A stretch of 64,000 bases of DNA, taken from CALNYZ01 sp942490945 (GTDB lineage Bacteria > Pseudomonadota > Gammaproteobacteria > UBA6429 > Thiohalophilaceae). A model generated the notes under the pieces. That model had not been told where the DNA came from and ran no database searches. It saw only the letters and a list, made by a program, of their open reading frames with translations. Shown here piece by piece: positions 17,824 through 27,823 of the stretch (positions are counted from its first letter, which is position 1; each line of letters starts with the position of its first letter). Where the stretch lies: positions 1,364,001 to 1,428,000 of the forward strand of contig CALNYZ010000018.1 in NCBI GenBank assembly GCA_942490945.1, given 5' to 3'. Made by a program: the position numbers and the translations under genes.

Positions 17824-18921
17824 TTGATTGAATGGTCTTTAAATATTATTAACGGCATTGCAGGCATCTTCCCGACACCTGTGCAGCCTGTTGTCGCTAT
17901 TCTTATCAAGATTGTAATATTGGTAGTACCACTGATGTTGGCGGTTGCCTATACCACCTATGCGGAAAGAAAAGTTATCGGTGCCATGCAATCACGCATG
18001 GGGCCAAATCTGGTCGGGTTCTTCGGTTTTCGGTTATGGGGACTGGGTCAGCCAATTGCTGATGCAGTCAAGCTCATGTTCAAGGAAATCATTATTCCAA
18101 CCGGGTCGAATCGGTTCTTATTTCTTGTTAGTCCAATCTTGTCCATTGCGCCTGCGTTAGCGGCGTGGGCGGTCATGCCTGTGGCACCTGAAATGGTGCT
18201 GGCCGATGTGAATGCGGGTTTGCTTTACATTCTGGCAGTGACATCATTAGGTGTTTACGGTGTGATCATTGCTGGTTGGGCGTCGAATTCAAAGTATGCG
18301 TTACTTGGTGCGATGCGTTCGGCAGCACAAATTGTGGCATATGAAATCGCCATGGGTTTTGCCCTGGTTGGTGTATTAATGGCAGCAGGTAGCCTTAATC
18401 TGGGTGACATCATTGCGGCGCAAAAAGGTGGTGTCGTTAACTGGTTCTGGTTACCGTTACTGCCCTTATTCCTTATATATTATATATCGGGTGTCGCGGA
18501 AACCAACCGTGCACCATTTGACGTTGCAGAAGGCGAGTCAGAAATTGTGGCCGGTTTTCATGTCGAATATTCCGGCATGGCCTTTGCGGTATTTTTCCTC
18601 GCTGAATATGCGAACATGATTCTGATTTCAGGTTTAACGGCGATCATGTTTTTTGGTGGCTGGATGTCGCCAATTCCCGAAAGCTGGGGATGGCATGACG
18701 TCAGCGTGATCGGCCTGGTGATGGGGCATGGTATTCACTGGTTTCTGATCAAGGCATCCTTCTTCCTGTTTTGCTTTTTATGGTTTCGCGCAACGTTCCC
18801 GCGTTATCGTTATGATCAGATTATGCGGCTGGGATGGAAAGTCTTTATTCCGATTACGATTGTCTGGATAGTTGTGATTGGTGTTGCGCGCCATTTTAAC
18901 CTCGCGCCATGGTGGGGATAA
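17824..18921 (+). CDS. nuoH: NADH-quinone oxidoreductase subunit H
   Basis: Membrane subunit joining the quinone site to the proton channels. It has eight hydrophobic helices. Conserved blocks are AVAYTTYAERKVIGAMQSRMGPN, ETNRAPFDVAEGESE and the C-terminal FLWFRATFPRYRYDQIM. The length is 365 residues. It starts with TTG, 12 bases after nuoG, supported by AAGGTAG upstream. Confidence 0.95.
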   Translation: MIEWSLNIINGIAGIFPTPVQPVVAILIKIVILVVPLMLAVAYTTYAERKVIGAMQSRMGPNLVGFFGFRLWGLGQPIADAVKLMFKEIIIPTGSNRFLFLVSPILSIAPALAAWAVMPVAPEMVLADVNAGLLYILAVTSLGVYGVIIAGWASNSKYALLGAMRSAAQIVAYEIAMGFALVGVLMAAGSLNLGDIIAAQKGGVVNWFWLPLLPLFLIYYISGVAETNRAPFDVAEGESEIVAGFHVEYSGMAFAVFFLAEYANMILISGLTAIMFFGGWMSPIPESWGWHDVSVIGLVMGHGIHWFLIKASFFLFCFLWFRATFPRYRYDQIMRLGWKVFIPITIVWIVVIGVARHFNLAPWWG

Positions 18922-18925
18922 GCAT

Positions 18926-19414
18926 ATGAAGCCCGTACAACAGTTTCTAAAAAGCCTGTTTCTGATTGAACTGGTAAAAGGTTTAAAAGTTACCGGGCGA
19001 CATTTGTTCTCGCGCAAGGTGACTTTGCAATATCCGGAAGAACGCGCACCTGCATCACCTCGTTTCCGTGGCCTGCATGCCTTGCGTCGTTATCCAAATG
19101 GTGAAGAACGTTGTATCGCATGCAAGTTATGTGAAGCAGTGTGCCCGGCGCTGGCGATTACCATTGAATCAGAGCAGCGTGATGATGGGACACGGCGTAC
19201 GACCCGATATGATATTGACCTGACGAAATGTATATTTTGCGGGTATTGTGAAGAATCTTGTCCGGTCGATTCAATTGTTGAGACACATATCTATGAGTAT
19301 CACGGCGAAGAGCGTGGCGATTTATATATGACAAAAGAAAAACTGTTGGCGATAGGTGACAAGTACGAAGCAGAAATTGCAGAGCGACGCAATGCTGATT
19401 CGGATTATCGATAA
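18926..19414 (+). CDS. nuoI: NADH-quinone oxidoreductase subunit I
   Basis: Two-cluster ferredoxin subunit (N6a and N6b) that feeds electrons to NuoB. It has two typical [4Fe-4S] motifs, CIACKLCEAVCP and CIFCGYCEESCP. The length is 162 residues from the ATG at 18926. The open frame continues upstream into nuoH, but that extension lacks family similarity. Confidence 0.96.
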   Translation: MKPVQQFLKSLFLIELVKGLKVTGRHLFSRKVTLQYPEERAPASPRFRGLHALRRYPNGEERCIACKLCEAVCPALAITIESEQRDDGTRRTTRYDIDLTKCIFCGYCEESCPVDSIVETHIYEYHGEERGDLYMTKEKLLAIGDKYEAEIAERRNADSDYR

Positions 19415-19459
19415 TAACTCGACAATAATTAAGAAAAATAACAGGAACTAGTTACAGTA

Positions 19460-20065
19460 ATGGGTGTAGAAAAATTCATATTTTACGTATTTGCGTTTAT
19501 GACGATTGCCAGTGCAACACTCGTCATTACTGTACGTAATCCGATTCAGGCAGCATTGGCGCTGGTCTTGACATTTTTCTCCAGCGCCGCGATCTGGATG
19601 TTGCTGGAAGCAGAATTTCTGGCGATTACACTGGTGCTTGTTTATGTCGGCGCGGTAATGGTGTTGTTTCTGTTTGTTGTCATGATGCTGGACATAAACC
19701 TGACCCGAATCCGGGAAGGTTTTATACGTTTCTTGCCTGTTGGTGTTCTTGTAGCGGGGGTAATGATTGCCTTGCTGGTTATGGTGGTGGGCTCAGATAA
19801 TTTCGGCCTGATCAAGTTTGCGGAACCGGCACGACATGCCGCTGACTACAGTAATACGAAGGAGCTTGGCCGCCTGCTTTATACCGTCTATGTTTATCCA
19901 TTTGAAATAGCCGCAGTCATTCTATTGGTTGCGATTGTTGCTGCGATTACGCTGACACTGCGCAGTCGCCCGTTAACTAAATATCAGGAACCTGGCAAAC
20001 AGATCGCCGTCAAGCGGAAAGATCGTATTCGTATAGTTGAGATGGATTCGGAGTCGAGGAAATAG
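19460..20065 (+). CDS. nuoJ: NADH-quinone oxidoreductase subunit J
   Basis: Membrane subunit with five hydrophobic helices. The conserved block LVLVYVGAVMVLFLFVVMML includes the pi-bulge helix. The length is 201 residues, with a positively charged C-terminal tail. It ends one base before the nuoK start. Confidence 0.95.
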   Translation: MGVEKFIFYVFAFMTIASATLVITVRNPIQAALALVLTFFSSAAIWMLLEAEFLAITLVLVYVGAVMVLFLFVVMMLDINLTRIREGFIRFLPVGVLVAGVMIALLVMVVGSDNFGLIKFAEPARHAADYSNTKELGRLLYTVYVYPFEIAAVILLVAIVAAITLTLRSRPLTKYQEPGKQIAVKRKDRIRIVEMDSESRK

Positions 20066-20066
20066 C

Positions 20067-20372
20067 ATGTTAGCGTTATCAGACTTTTTGATTTTAGGTG
20101 CCGTGCTGTTTGGCTTGAGTGTAGCCGGCATATTTCTTAATCGAAAAAATGTCATCATCCTGCTGATGTCAATCGAGTTGATGCTGTTATCTGTAAATGT
20201 GAATTTTGTCGCGTTTTCACATTATCTCAATGACACGGCAGGGCAAATATTTGTGTTCTTCATCCTGACAGTTGCCGCCGCTGAAGCGGCTATCGGGCTT
20301 GCGATTCTGGTTGTCCTGTTTCGAAGTAAACGCACAATTAATGTCGCAGAACTTGATTCACTTAAGGGTTAA
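20067..20372 (+). CDS. nuoK: NADH-quinone oxidoreductase subunit K
   Basis: Small antiporter-like subunit (MrpC type) with three membrane helices. It carries the conserved buried glutamates in LMSIELMLLSVN and AAAEAAIGLAILV. The length is 101 residues from the ATG at 20067, preceded by GAGGA. The frame upstream of it belongs to nuoJ. The stop overlaps the nuoL start. Confidence 0.95.
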   Translation: MLALSDFLILGAVLFGLSVAGIFLNRKNVIILLMSIELMLLSVNVNFVAFSHYLNDTAGQIFVFFILTVAAAEAAIGLAILVVLFRSKRTINVAELDSLKG

Positions 20373-22348
20373 TGATTGTGTTTGAAAACATGAAAGCAGT
20401 TTATATCTGGGTTGTATTGGCACCGTTAATCGGTTCGATTATAGCCGGGTTGTTTGGCAAGTATGTTGGCCGTGTCGGGGCGCATAGTGCTGCGATACTG
20501 GGTGTCGCGATATCCTGTGTTTTATCAATGGTTGCTTTCAAACATATGGTGTTTGATGGCGCGAATCCTTTTAACGAATCTGTTTATACCTGGATGGTGA
20601 GTGACGGTATCAAATTCGAGATTGGATTTTTAATCGACAAACTTACCGTTATGATGATGGTGGTGGTGACATTTGTTTCACTGATGGTACATATCTATAC
20701 CATCGGCTATATGAAAGATGATGCCGGCTATCAGCGCTTCTTCAGTTATATTGCCCTGTTTACGTTTGCCATGCTCATGCTGGTGATGTCGAACAATTTT
20801 TTACAGCTATTCTTTGGTTGGGAAGCGGTGGGGCTGGTGTCATATTTGTTGATTGGTTTCTGGTATACAAAACCGACCGCAATTTATGCAAATTTGAAAG
20901 CCTTCCTGGTTAACCGGGTTGGCGACTTTGGTTTTCTGCTCGGTATAGCCTGCATACTTATGTACTTTAACAGCCTCGACTATGCCACGATATTTAATAA
21001 TCTGGACAAGGTGTCCGGGCAGACAATGCAAATCTTGCCGGGCAAAGACTGGTCGGTAATGACCGTCATATGTATTTTGTTATTTATCGGTGCGATGGGT
21101 AAATCTGCGCAGGTACCGTTACATGTTTGGTTGCCTGATTCAATGGAAGGCCCGACACCAATATCTGCATTAATCCATGCTGCCACCATGGTGACCGCAG
21201 GTATCTTCATGGTCGCGCGTATGTCGCCACTCTTTGAACTCTCTACTACCGCATTAACATTCGTACTGATTATTGGTGCCATAACAGCATTATTTATGGG
21301 TTTCCTCGGCTTGATTCAAAATGACATCAAGCGTGTTGTTGCCTATTCGACATTGTCACAGCTTGGTTATATGACGGTCGCATTAGGCGCATCAGCTTAT
21401 GCGGCAGGCATATTCCATCTGATGACACATGCCTTCTTCAAGGCGTTGTTATTCCTTGGCGCAGGCTCTGTCATTATTGCCATGCATCATGAGCAGGATA
21501 TGCGAAAAATGGGTGGGCTTAGAAAATATATGCCCATCACCTGGGTTACATCACTCGTCGGTTCGTTAGCCTTGATTGGTACACCATTTTTTGCCGGATT
21601 CTATTCAAAAGAATCAATTATTGAGGCAGTAAAATATTCTACAACCCCGGGTCATGAGTATGCATACTGGGCGGTATTGGCTGGTGTGTTTATCACAGCA
21701 CTCTACAGTTTTCGCATGTACTTCATGGTGTTTCATGGCAAGGAAAGAATGGACGAACACACCCGTTCGCATTTACATGAATCGCCATGGGTTGTCTGGT
21801 TGCCACTTGTGCTGTTAGCCATCCCGTCTTTTGTCATCGGCATGATCTATATTGAGCCCATGTTGTTCGGTAATTTCTTTGGTAATGCAATTTATGTCGC
21901 GCCAGCACATGATGTACTAAAGAATACGCTGGCAAGTCATTTCCATGGCGCAGGCGCGATGGCACTACATGCGCTGGGCACATTACCGTTCTGGCTGGCT
22001 GCCGCGGGGGTTGCAACCGCATGGTACCTGTATATGAAGCGACCGGATATTCCTGCCAAAATTCAGGCCAGATTGTCATGGCTGCATACACTGCTTGAGA
22101 ATAAATATTATTTTGACAAGTTTAACGATCTGTTTTTTGCAAGTGGTAGCCGTGGTCTGGGCAAAACACTATGGCAGTATGCGGATGTAAAATTGATTGA
22201 TGGGTTGCTGGTGAACGGCTCGGCCAGTACGGTCGGCTGGATTTCAGGGATTATCCGACATATGCAAACCGGTTTTTTATATAGCTATGCGTTCGTCATG
22301 ATTCTGGGGCTGACCACATTGCTCGTCATTTTTGTATATAACAAATAA
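20372..22348 (+). CDS. nuoL: NADH-quinone oxidoreductase subunit L
   Basis: Largest antiporter-like proton-pumping subunit. It has many hydrophobic helices, the LFFGWEAVGLVSYLLIGFWY block, the MEGPTPISALIHAATMV block and the lysine/histidine channel helices. The C-terminal lateral helix region is present, giving 658 residues. AAGGG sits close to the ATG at 20372. A second in-frame ATG at 20390 (MKAVYIWVVLAPL) is an alternative start. Confidence 0.95.
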   Translation: MIVFENMKAVYIWVVLAPLIGSIIAGLFGKYVGRVGAHSAAILGVAISCVLSMVAFKHMVFDGANPFNESVYTWMVSDGIKFEIGFLIDKLTVMMMVVVTFVSLMVHIYTIGYMKDDAGYQRFFSYIALFTFAMLMLVMSNNFLQLFFGWEAVGLVSYLLIGFWYTKPTAIYANLKAFLVNRVGDFGFLLGIACILMYFNSLDYATIFNNLDKVSGQTMQILPGKDWSVMTVICILLFIGAMGKSAQVPLHVWLPDSMEGPTPISALIHAATMVTAGIFMVARMSPLFELSTTALTFVLIIGAITALFMGFLGLIQNDIKRVVAYSTLSQLGYMTVALGASAYAAGIFHLMTHAFFKALLFLGAGSVIIAMHHEQDMRKMGGLRKYMPITWVTSLVGSLALIGTPFFAGFYSKESIIEAVKYSTTPGHEYAYWAVLAGVFITALYSFRMYFMVFHGKERMDEHTRSHLHESPWVVWLPLVLLAIPSFVIGMIYIEPMLFGNFFGNAIYVAPAHDVLKNTLASHFHGAGAMALHALGTLPFWLAAAGVATAWYLYMKRPDIPAKIQARLSWLHTLLENKYYFDKFNDLFFASGSRGLGKTLWQYADVKLIDGLLVNGSASTVGWISGIIRHMQTGFLYSYAFVMILGLTTLLVIFVYNK

Positions 22349-22358
22349 GGTTATTTGA

Positions 22359-23879
22359 ATGTTTGTTGATTGGCCTTTATTAAGTATCGTAATCTGGCTG
22401 CCGATTGTCGGTGGCCTGTTAGTGTTGGCGACGGGTAGCAAAAAAAATGCTGTTGAAGCAAAAGTGCTTGCATTGGTCGTTGCACTTACAACCTTTTTGC
22501 TGTCAATTCCGCTGTATACAAATTTCATCAAAACAACAGCCGCCATGCAGTTTGTCGAAAAGCATGCATGGATCAAGGCATTTAAAATAAATTATTACCT
22601 TGGTGTGGATGGAATTTCCATGCCGTTAATTCTGCTAACGACGTTTACCAGTATCCTGGTTATTCTGGCAGGCTGGGAAGTCATCAAGTTCAAAGCGGCA
22701 CAATATATGGCGGCTTTTTTAATTATGGAAGGCTTGATGGTAGGTGTGTTTGCGTCACTGGACGGAGCATTGTTTTATGTGTTCTGGGAAGCCATGCTGA
22801 TACCGATGTTTCTGGTCATCGGTGTCTGGGGTGGGCCAAATCGTGTATACGCAACGATAAAGTTCTTCCTGTATACCTTCCTGGGTTCGGTATTCATGTT
22901 GATCGCCTTGCTATATCTTTACAACAAGGCAAACAGTTTTGAAATTCTTGATTTCCATAAATTGCCGATTAAAGATCTGAGCGTACAAATATACATCTTT
23001 GTCGCCTTTCTGCTGGCATTTGCAGTGAAAGTGCCGATGTTCCCGGTTCATACATGGTTGCCCGATGCGCACGTTGAGGCACCAACAGGTGGTTCTGTTG
23101 TGCTGGCCGCGATAATGTTGAAACTCGGCGCTTATGGATTCTTGAGATTTTCCCTGCCGATTGTTCCCGATGCCAGTCACTATCTTGATGGCATGATGAT
23201 TGCTCTGTCTCTGATTGCAGTAATTTATATCGGCTTTGTTGCTCTGGTGCAGCAAGATATGAAAAAGCTTATTGCGTATTCATCAATATCACATATGGGT
23301 TTTGTGACGCTGGGGTTCTTTATTGTTTTCCAGATTGTGTCGAGCACAGGCAAAACCACTGGCGCTGTAATGGGAATAGAAGGCGCCATGGTGCAAATGA
23401 TTTCACATGGATTCGTTTCTGGCGCATTATTTTTATGCGTGGGTGTGCTGTATGATCGATTACATAGCAGAAATATTCGTGATTATGGCGGTGTCGCCAA
23501 AACTATGCCGACGTTTGCCGCATTCGCCGTTTTGTTCGGAATGGCGAATGCCGGTTTGCCAGGTACATCGGCTTTTGTCGGTGAGTTTATGGTCATTCTG
23601 AGTGTGTTTAAGGCCAACTTCTGGTATGCATTTCTGGCTGCGACGACATTAATCCTGGGTGCAGCGTATACATTGTGGATGATAAAGCGGGTTATATTTG
23701 GCGATATTGGTAACAAGAAGGTCGCCGCACTGACTGATATCACGGCTCGTGAATTTGTGATTCTGGGGACACTCGCAGTCATGGTTCTGCTTTTTGGTAT
23801 CTGGCCAGCACCGTTGCTTGAAGTAATGGAAGCCAGCACGGCCAATCTTGTGCAGCACATATTACAGAGCAAATTATAA
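22359..23879 (+). CDS. nuoM: NADH-quinone oxidoreductase subunit M
   Basis: Second antiporter-like proton-pumping subunit, 506 residues. It shows LFYVFWEAMLIPMFLVIGVWGG with the conserved glutamate, the HTWLPDAHVEAPTGGSVVLA block and KKLIAYSSISHMGFV. It follows nuoL by 10 bases. Confidence 0.95.
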   Translation: MFVDWPLLSIVIWLPIVGGLLVLATGSKKNAVEAKVLALVVALTTFLLSIPLYTNFIKTTAAMQFVEKHAWIKAFKINYYLGVDGISMPLILLTTFTSILVILAGWEVIKFKAAQYMAAFLIMEGLMVGVFASLDGALFYVFWEAMLIPMFLVIGVWGGPNRVYATIKFFLYTFLGSVFMLIALLYLYNKANSFEILDFHKLPIKDLSVQIYIFVAFLLAFAVKVPMFPVHTWLPDAHVEAPTGGSVVLAAIMLKLGAYGFLRFSLPIVPDASHYLDGMMIALSLIAVIYIGFVALVQQDMKKLIAYSSISHMGFVTLGFFIVFQIVSSTGKTTGAVMGIEGAMVQMISHGFVSGALFLCVGVLYDRLHSRNIRDYGGVAKTMPTFAAFAVLFGMANAGLPGTSAFVGEFMVILSVFKANFWYAFLAATTLILGAAYTLWMIKRVIFGDIGNKKVAALTDITAREFVILGTLAVMVLLFGIWPAPLLEVMEASTANLVQHILQSKL

Positions 23880-23907
23880 ATTAACTGTTTTTATTGGATT
23901 ATCTGAA

Positions 23908-25344
23908 ATGAATTTTACAATACCCAATGTGATGCCAGCTTTGCCAGAGATATTTTTGCTCACAATGACTTGTGTTGTATTGATTGCAGATTTATTCATA
24001 AAACAAACATCGCGTGGTGCAACGTATATGCTTGCACAATCGAGCCTGGTTATCACTGCATGCATTACGCTGGCAACCTTCGCGACTGGGGATACCATTA
24101 CCTTTAATGGTATGTTTATCCGCGATCCAATGAGTGATGTATTAAAGCTGGGTATATATATCGCAACAATTGTTGTATTTCTGTATGCAAAAAGTTACCT
24201 GATAGCCCGGGATGTCTTTAAAGGCGAATTCTATGTGCTCGGGTTATTTGCAGTAGTTGGTATGATGATACTGTCATCAGCGCAAAACTTTTTAACAATC
24301 TATCTTGGTCTGGAATTATTATCACTATCACTTTATGCCATGGTTGCCATGCAACGCGATGCAACAAATTCAGCTGAGGCAGCAATCAAGTATTTTGTGC
24401 TGGGCGCAATCGCTTCCGGCATGCTGCTATACGGGGTCTCCATGATTTATGGTGCAACTGGCAGTCTTGATTTGGCAACCGTCAGTAAACTGGCCGCATT
24501 AAAACAGGACAATATTATACTTATTTTTGGACTTGTCTTTTTGATAATCGGCATAGCATTCAAACTCGGTGTGGCGCCTTTTCATATGTGGGTACCTGAT
24601 GTTTATCATGGCGCACCAACATCCGTAACCGTGTTTATTGCAACAGCGCCTAAACTTGCTGCTTTTGCGATGTTAATGCGCATTCTGGTAGACGGGCTGG
24701 GATCCATGCATGCACATTGGCAAGGAATGTTAATTATTCTGATTATTCTTTCGCTTGGTATCGGTAATATTATTGCGATTGCTCAGGCGAATATTAAACG
24801 CATGTTGGCATATTCAGCCATATCACATGTTGGATTTTTATTGCTCGGTATTATTACCGGTACTGCCGCAGGATATTCAGCTGCAATGTTTTATGCGCTG
24901 GTCTATGTTCTGATGTCACTAGGTGGATTCGGCATGATAATTTTGCTGAGTTGTAAGGGCTTTGAAGCTGACAACATAGAAGACTTTAAAGGCCTGAATG
25001 AACGCAGCCCCTGGTTTGCCTTTGTCATGCTCATATTGATGTTTTCCATGGCCGGTGTGCCGCCTTTTCTTGGTTTCTGGGCAAAATGGTCTGTCTTGCG
25101 CGAGGTCGTTGCGGTTGATATGGTGTGGCTTGCTGCCGTGAGCGTCGCTTTCTCGGTTATTGGTGCATACTATTATTTACGTATTGTTAAAATTATGTAT
25201 TTTGATAAACCTGTTGATATGGCGCCCATCGAGTCAGGCAAGGATATCGCACTCGTATTAAGTGCAAACAGCCTGATTGTTTTGGTTATGGGCTTATCAC
25301 CTAACCAGTTAATGGCGCTTTGCCAGTCAGTTTTTGCTTTGTAG
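23908..25344 (+). CDS. nuoN: NADH-quinone oxidoreductase subunit N
   Basis: Third antiporter-like subunit, 478 residues from the ATG at 23908 (MNFTIPNVMPALPEIFLL). Conserved blocks include LGLELLSLSLYAMVAMQRD, FHMWVPDVYHGAPTSVT and KRMLAYSAISHVGFLLLG. It ends the complex I operon. The earlier in-frame ATG at 23848 lies inside nuoM and is not favoured. Confidence 0.95.
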   Translation: MNFTIPNVMPALPEIFLLTMTCVVLIADLFIKQTSRGATYMLAQSSLVITACITLATFATGDTITFNGMFIRDPMSDVLKLGIYIATIVVFLYAKSYLIARDVFKGEFYVLGLFAVVGMMILSSAQNFLTIYLGLELLSLSLYAMVAMQRDATNSAEAAIKYFVLGAIASGMLLYGVSMIYGATGSLDLATVSKLAALKQDNIILIFGLVFLIIGIAFKLGVAPFHMWVPDVYHGAPTSVTVFIATAPKLAAFAMLMRILVDGLGSMHAHWQGMLIILIILSLGIGNIIAIAQANIKRMLAYSAISHVGFLLLGIITGTAAGYSAAMFYALVYVLMSLGGFGMIILLSCKGFEADNIEDFKGLNERSPWFAFVMLILMFSMAGVPPFLGFWAKWSVLREVVAVDMVWLAAVSVAFSVIGAYYYLRIVKIMYFDKPVDMAPIESGKDIALVLSANSLIVLVMGLSPNQLMALCQSVFAL

Positions 25345-25371
25345 TTTGCAGGTTTGACACAGTAAATATAA

Positions 25372-25680
25372 ATGAGTTTGAATGATTACATAATTCTGCT
25401 GCTCGCCATTGTTTGTGCGAACATACCATGGATATCGCAGCGCTTTCTTTTTGTTATCATACCGGCCAATGGCAAGCGTGAATGGATGCGATTGCTTGAA
25501 TGGTTAATGTTTTATCTGGTCGTCGGAGCCATTGCCCTCGGGATAGAGAAAAAAACACTCGGTATCATACATCAACAGCAATGGGAGTTTTACGTCACGA
25601 CCCTTTGTCTGTTTATGGTTTGCGCTTTTCCCGGCTTCCTCTATCGTCATCAGTTGATGCATTTACTGCAACGTAAGTAA
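25372..25680 (+). CDS. DUF2818 membrane protein at the end of the nuo operon
   Basis: A 102-residue protein with three hydrophobic stretches (about 5-20, 40-60 and 78-94) and the family-like ANIPWISQRFLFV near its start. DUF2818 genes sit directly after nuoN in many beta- and gammaproteobacteria, so a link to complex I is likely, but the role is unknown. It follows nuoN by 27 bases. Confidence 0.85.
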   Translation: MSLNDYIILLLAIVCANIPWISQRFLFVIIPANGKREWMRLLEWLMFYLVVGAIALGIEKKTLGIIHQQQWEFYVTTLCLFMVCAFPGFLYRHQLMHLLQRK

Positions 25681-25802
25681 TTGAAATATAAGGCTAATTA
25701 CTTTTAAGTTGCTGAATGCACTATAAGAAATATGTGTGACTGCAATTTCCATCTAAATTTAAAATCAAACCGGATTTCTTCCCGAAATCTTGCTAAAATT
25801 GA

Positions 25803-25815
25803 TTGCATAATGCAG
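25803..25815. promoter_or_regulatory. Palindrome before the kinase gene (possible autoregulatory site)
   Basis: TTGCATAATGCAG is a near-perfect 6-1-6 palindrome. It matches the form of the sites at 29209 and 30955 (CTGCA-WWW-TGCA on one strand). It lies 19 bases before the kinase ATG. Its role is inferred only. Confidence 0.35.
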
Positions 25816-25834
25816 CAAAATAGCACAATGCAAT

Positions 25835-27823
25835 ATGCGAATTCAATTTAAATTCTTCCTGGCCTTCTTACTCTTAACGAGTATCCCGTTATTGATTCTG
25901 TTGTTTGGTACCGTTGGCAAGGTCGAGAAAGAAATCGTTACCAGGACAGAAAAAGAATTACTGGCAACCCTGGATAAAATGGCAGGTGAGCTGGAACTTA
26001 TCCTGAGTAATCAGAAAGCCGTCGCAAGTGGCCTGGCGCGGATACCTGTTATCAAACGATTTGCGCAACTGGCGGTATCCGACCGATTGGCCGACCAACA
26101 AAATTACCAGCCGGAGGCGGAAGAGTTGGAGCAGTTTTTTCTCAACTACCAGCATGCTGTATCGAGTATTCAGGCGCTACGATATATCGACAAGTACGGC
26201 AAAACACTTGTAAAGGTAAAGGAAGGAAAACCTGTCGAAGCAACGCTGCAAAGTGCTGATTCCAACAAATTATTTATTGCCGATCAATCAAATCGTGAGT
26301 TCTTCAAAAATGCAGTAACAAACAAGTATGACGTCGTGATGTCAGATTTTGAACTGGGTCAGGTTGTGCCCAGTGCTGAATTTTGTCCGGCTATGGTTCG
26401 CTATTCAGTGCCTATTCGTGATGAAGTTGATGGATTATATGGGGTGTTAGTTATCAACATGTGGGGAACACGACTGGATTCCACGATACGCGCAGCCCTG
26501 GGTGGCTATCAGGGGAAAGCCTATCTGATTGAAGTGAGTGATAACAAATACAGAGACGGTATTTATTTATACCACGAAGATAATGAAAAGAGATTCGGTA
26601 ATCAGCTTGAATCTAAAATCAAGTTTTCTGATGAATTGTTACCCGCGGAGTGGAATCGTATTCGTGAAAACAAAAAGAACGGGACCTTGTTTAAAAATGA
26701 TGGCACTATGTATTTCTATCATGCACTGAATCCATTTCCTGACCGCAAAACCCGATGGGTTGTCATGATTAAGACCGGAGAAAAGGAAGTATTGGCACCG
26801 GTAAAAGCCCTGCGTAGTTCCATAATGTGGTTATTAGGTACCTTGTTGTTAATCAGCTTGTTCCTCGCAACATGGGCTGCCATGCATTTTGCACGACCGG
26901 TTCAAAAACTCGCAAACCTGTTAACACAATATGCAGATGGTGAACATGATCTGCGTTATTCGGGTTCAAGACGTGATGAAATTGGAAAGGCAGGTGATGC
27001 ATTTAACTATCTGGTCAGCAGTCTGGAACATGCAGAAAAAGAACGCGACAGGGCGGAACGTGCTGTTAATCAATCTGAAAGGCTGGCATCACTCGGGCAA
27101 TTAGCAGCGGGTATCAGTCATGAGATAAACAATCCGTTGATGAATATTAATTCGCTTGCCGCGTTAATCGAAACCTCCGTAACAGATAAAGACAAGCAGG
27201 CATTTAGCGATATTAAATTGTTACGAAAGGAAGTTCAGCGATGTGCGCAAATTGTGCAGGGCATTTTAAATTTTTCCCGCAAGAGTGAGCCGAGCTTCAA
27301 GGAATTCGACATGGCAGAACTGGTTGTTGAAACGCTGACCTTGTTAAAACATCGAATTGAATCCGCCGATCTGCACCTGGTTACGCAAATTCACTCACCA
27401 TTAATTATGCGTGGCGATCCAAATTTATTACAACAGGTGCTGGTGAATATTCTGCTGAATGCCATACAAGCATCGCCCGTTAAAAGTAACATCTTTATAA
27501 CCGCATCAGAAGTGAAATCATTTATCGAAATTGAAATACTGGACGGTGGTAACGGGATTAAAAGTCAGGACGTTGCCAAGGTGTTCGATCCATTTTTTAC
27601 GACAAAAAGAGAAGGCGAAGGAACCGGTCTTGGCCTGTCAGTAAGTTATGGGATCGTAAAGAGGCATGACGGTGCAATTAATATAGAAAATGCGCAGTCA
27701 AAAGGTGTGCGGGTTTCAATTTCCCTGCCAATTGAAGGACCTGTTTCTGATAAGCCTGAAAATTATTCGGATGACAACATTGTTGTCCGTAATGAAGTTG
27801 AAGAGGTAAAGTATGTCAACTAA
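25835..27823 (+). CDS. Membrane sensor histidine kinase with a large periplasmic domain
   Basis: A 662-residue sensor. One membrane helix lies at about 7-26, followed by a periplasmic region to about 325 that looks like a Cache fold (ALRYIDKYGKTLVKV, then MVRYSVPIRDEVDGLYGVLV). A second helix at about 329-352 is followed by HAMP at about 353-405. The H-box AAGISHEINNPLMNINSL has the phospho-acceptor His429. The ATPase domain shows the G-boxes DGGNGIKSQD and GEGTGLGLSVSYGIVKRHDG. The NtrB/ZraS-like H-box fits a sigma54 partner. It overlaps the downstream regulator gene by 11 bases. The ligand is unknown; a sulfur compound is inferred from the neighbours. Confidence 0.9.
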   Translation: MRIQFKFFLAFLLLTSIPLLILLFGTVGKVEKEIVTRTEKELLATLDKMAGELELILSNQKAVASGLARIPVIKRFAQLAVSDRLADQQNYQPEAEELEQFFLNYQHAVSSIQALRYIDKYGKTLVKVKEGKPVEATLQSADSNKLFIADQSNREFFKNAVTNKYDVVMSDFELGQVVPSAEFCPAMVRYSVPIRDEVDGLYGVLVINMWGTRLDSTIRAALGGYQGKAYLIEVSDNKYRDGIYLYHEDNEKRFGNQLESKIKFSDELLPAEWNRIRENKKNGTLFKNDGTMYFYHALNPFPDRKTRWVVMIKTGEKEVLAPVKALRSSIMWLLGTLLLISLFLATWAAMHFARPVQKLANLLTQYADGEHDLRYSGSRRDEIGKAGDAFNYLVSSLEHAEKERDRAERAVNQSERLASLGQLAAGISHEINNPLMNINSLAALIETSVTDKDKQAFSDIKLLRKEVQRCAQIVQGILNFSRKSEPSFKEFDMAELVVETLTLLKHRIESADLHLVTQIHSPLIMRGDPNLLQQVLVNILLNAIQASPVKSNIFITASEVKSFIEIEILDGGNGIKSQDVAKVFDPFFTTKREGEGTGLGLSVSYGIVKRHDGAINIENAQSKGVRVSISLPIEGPVSDKPENYSDDNIVVRNEVEEVKYVN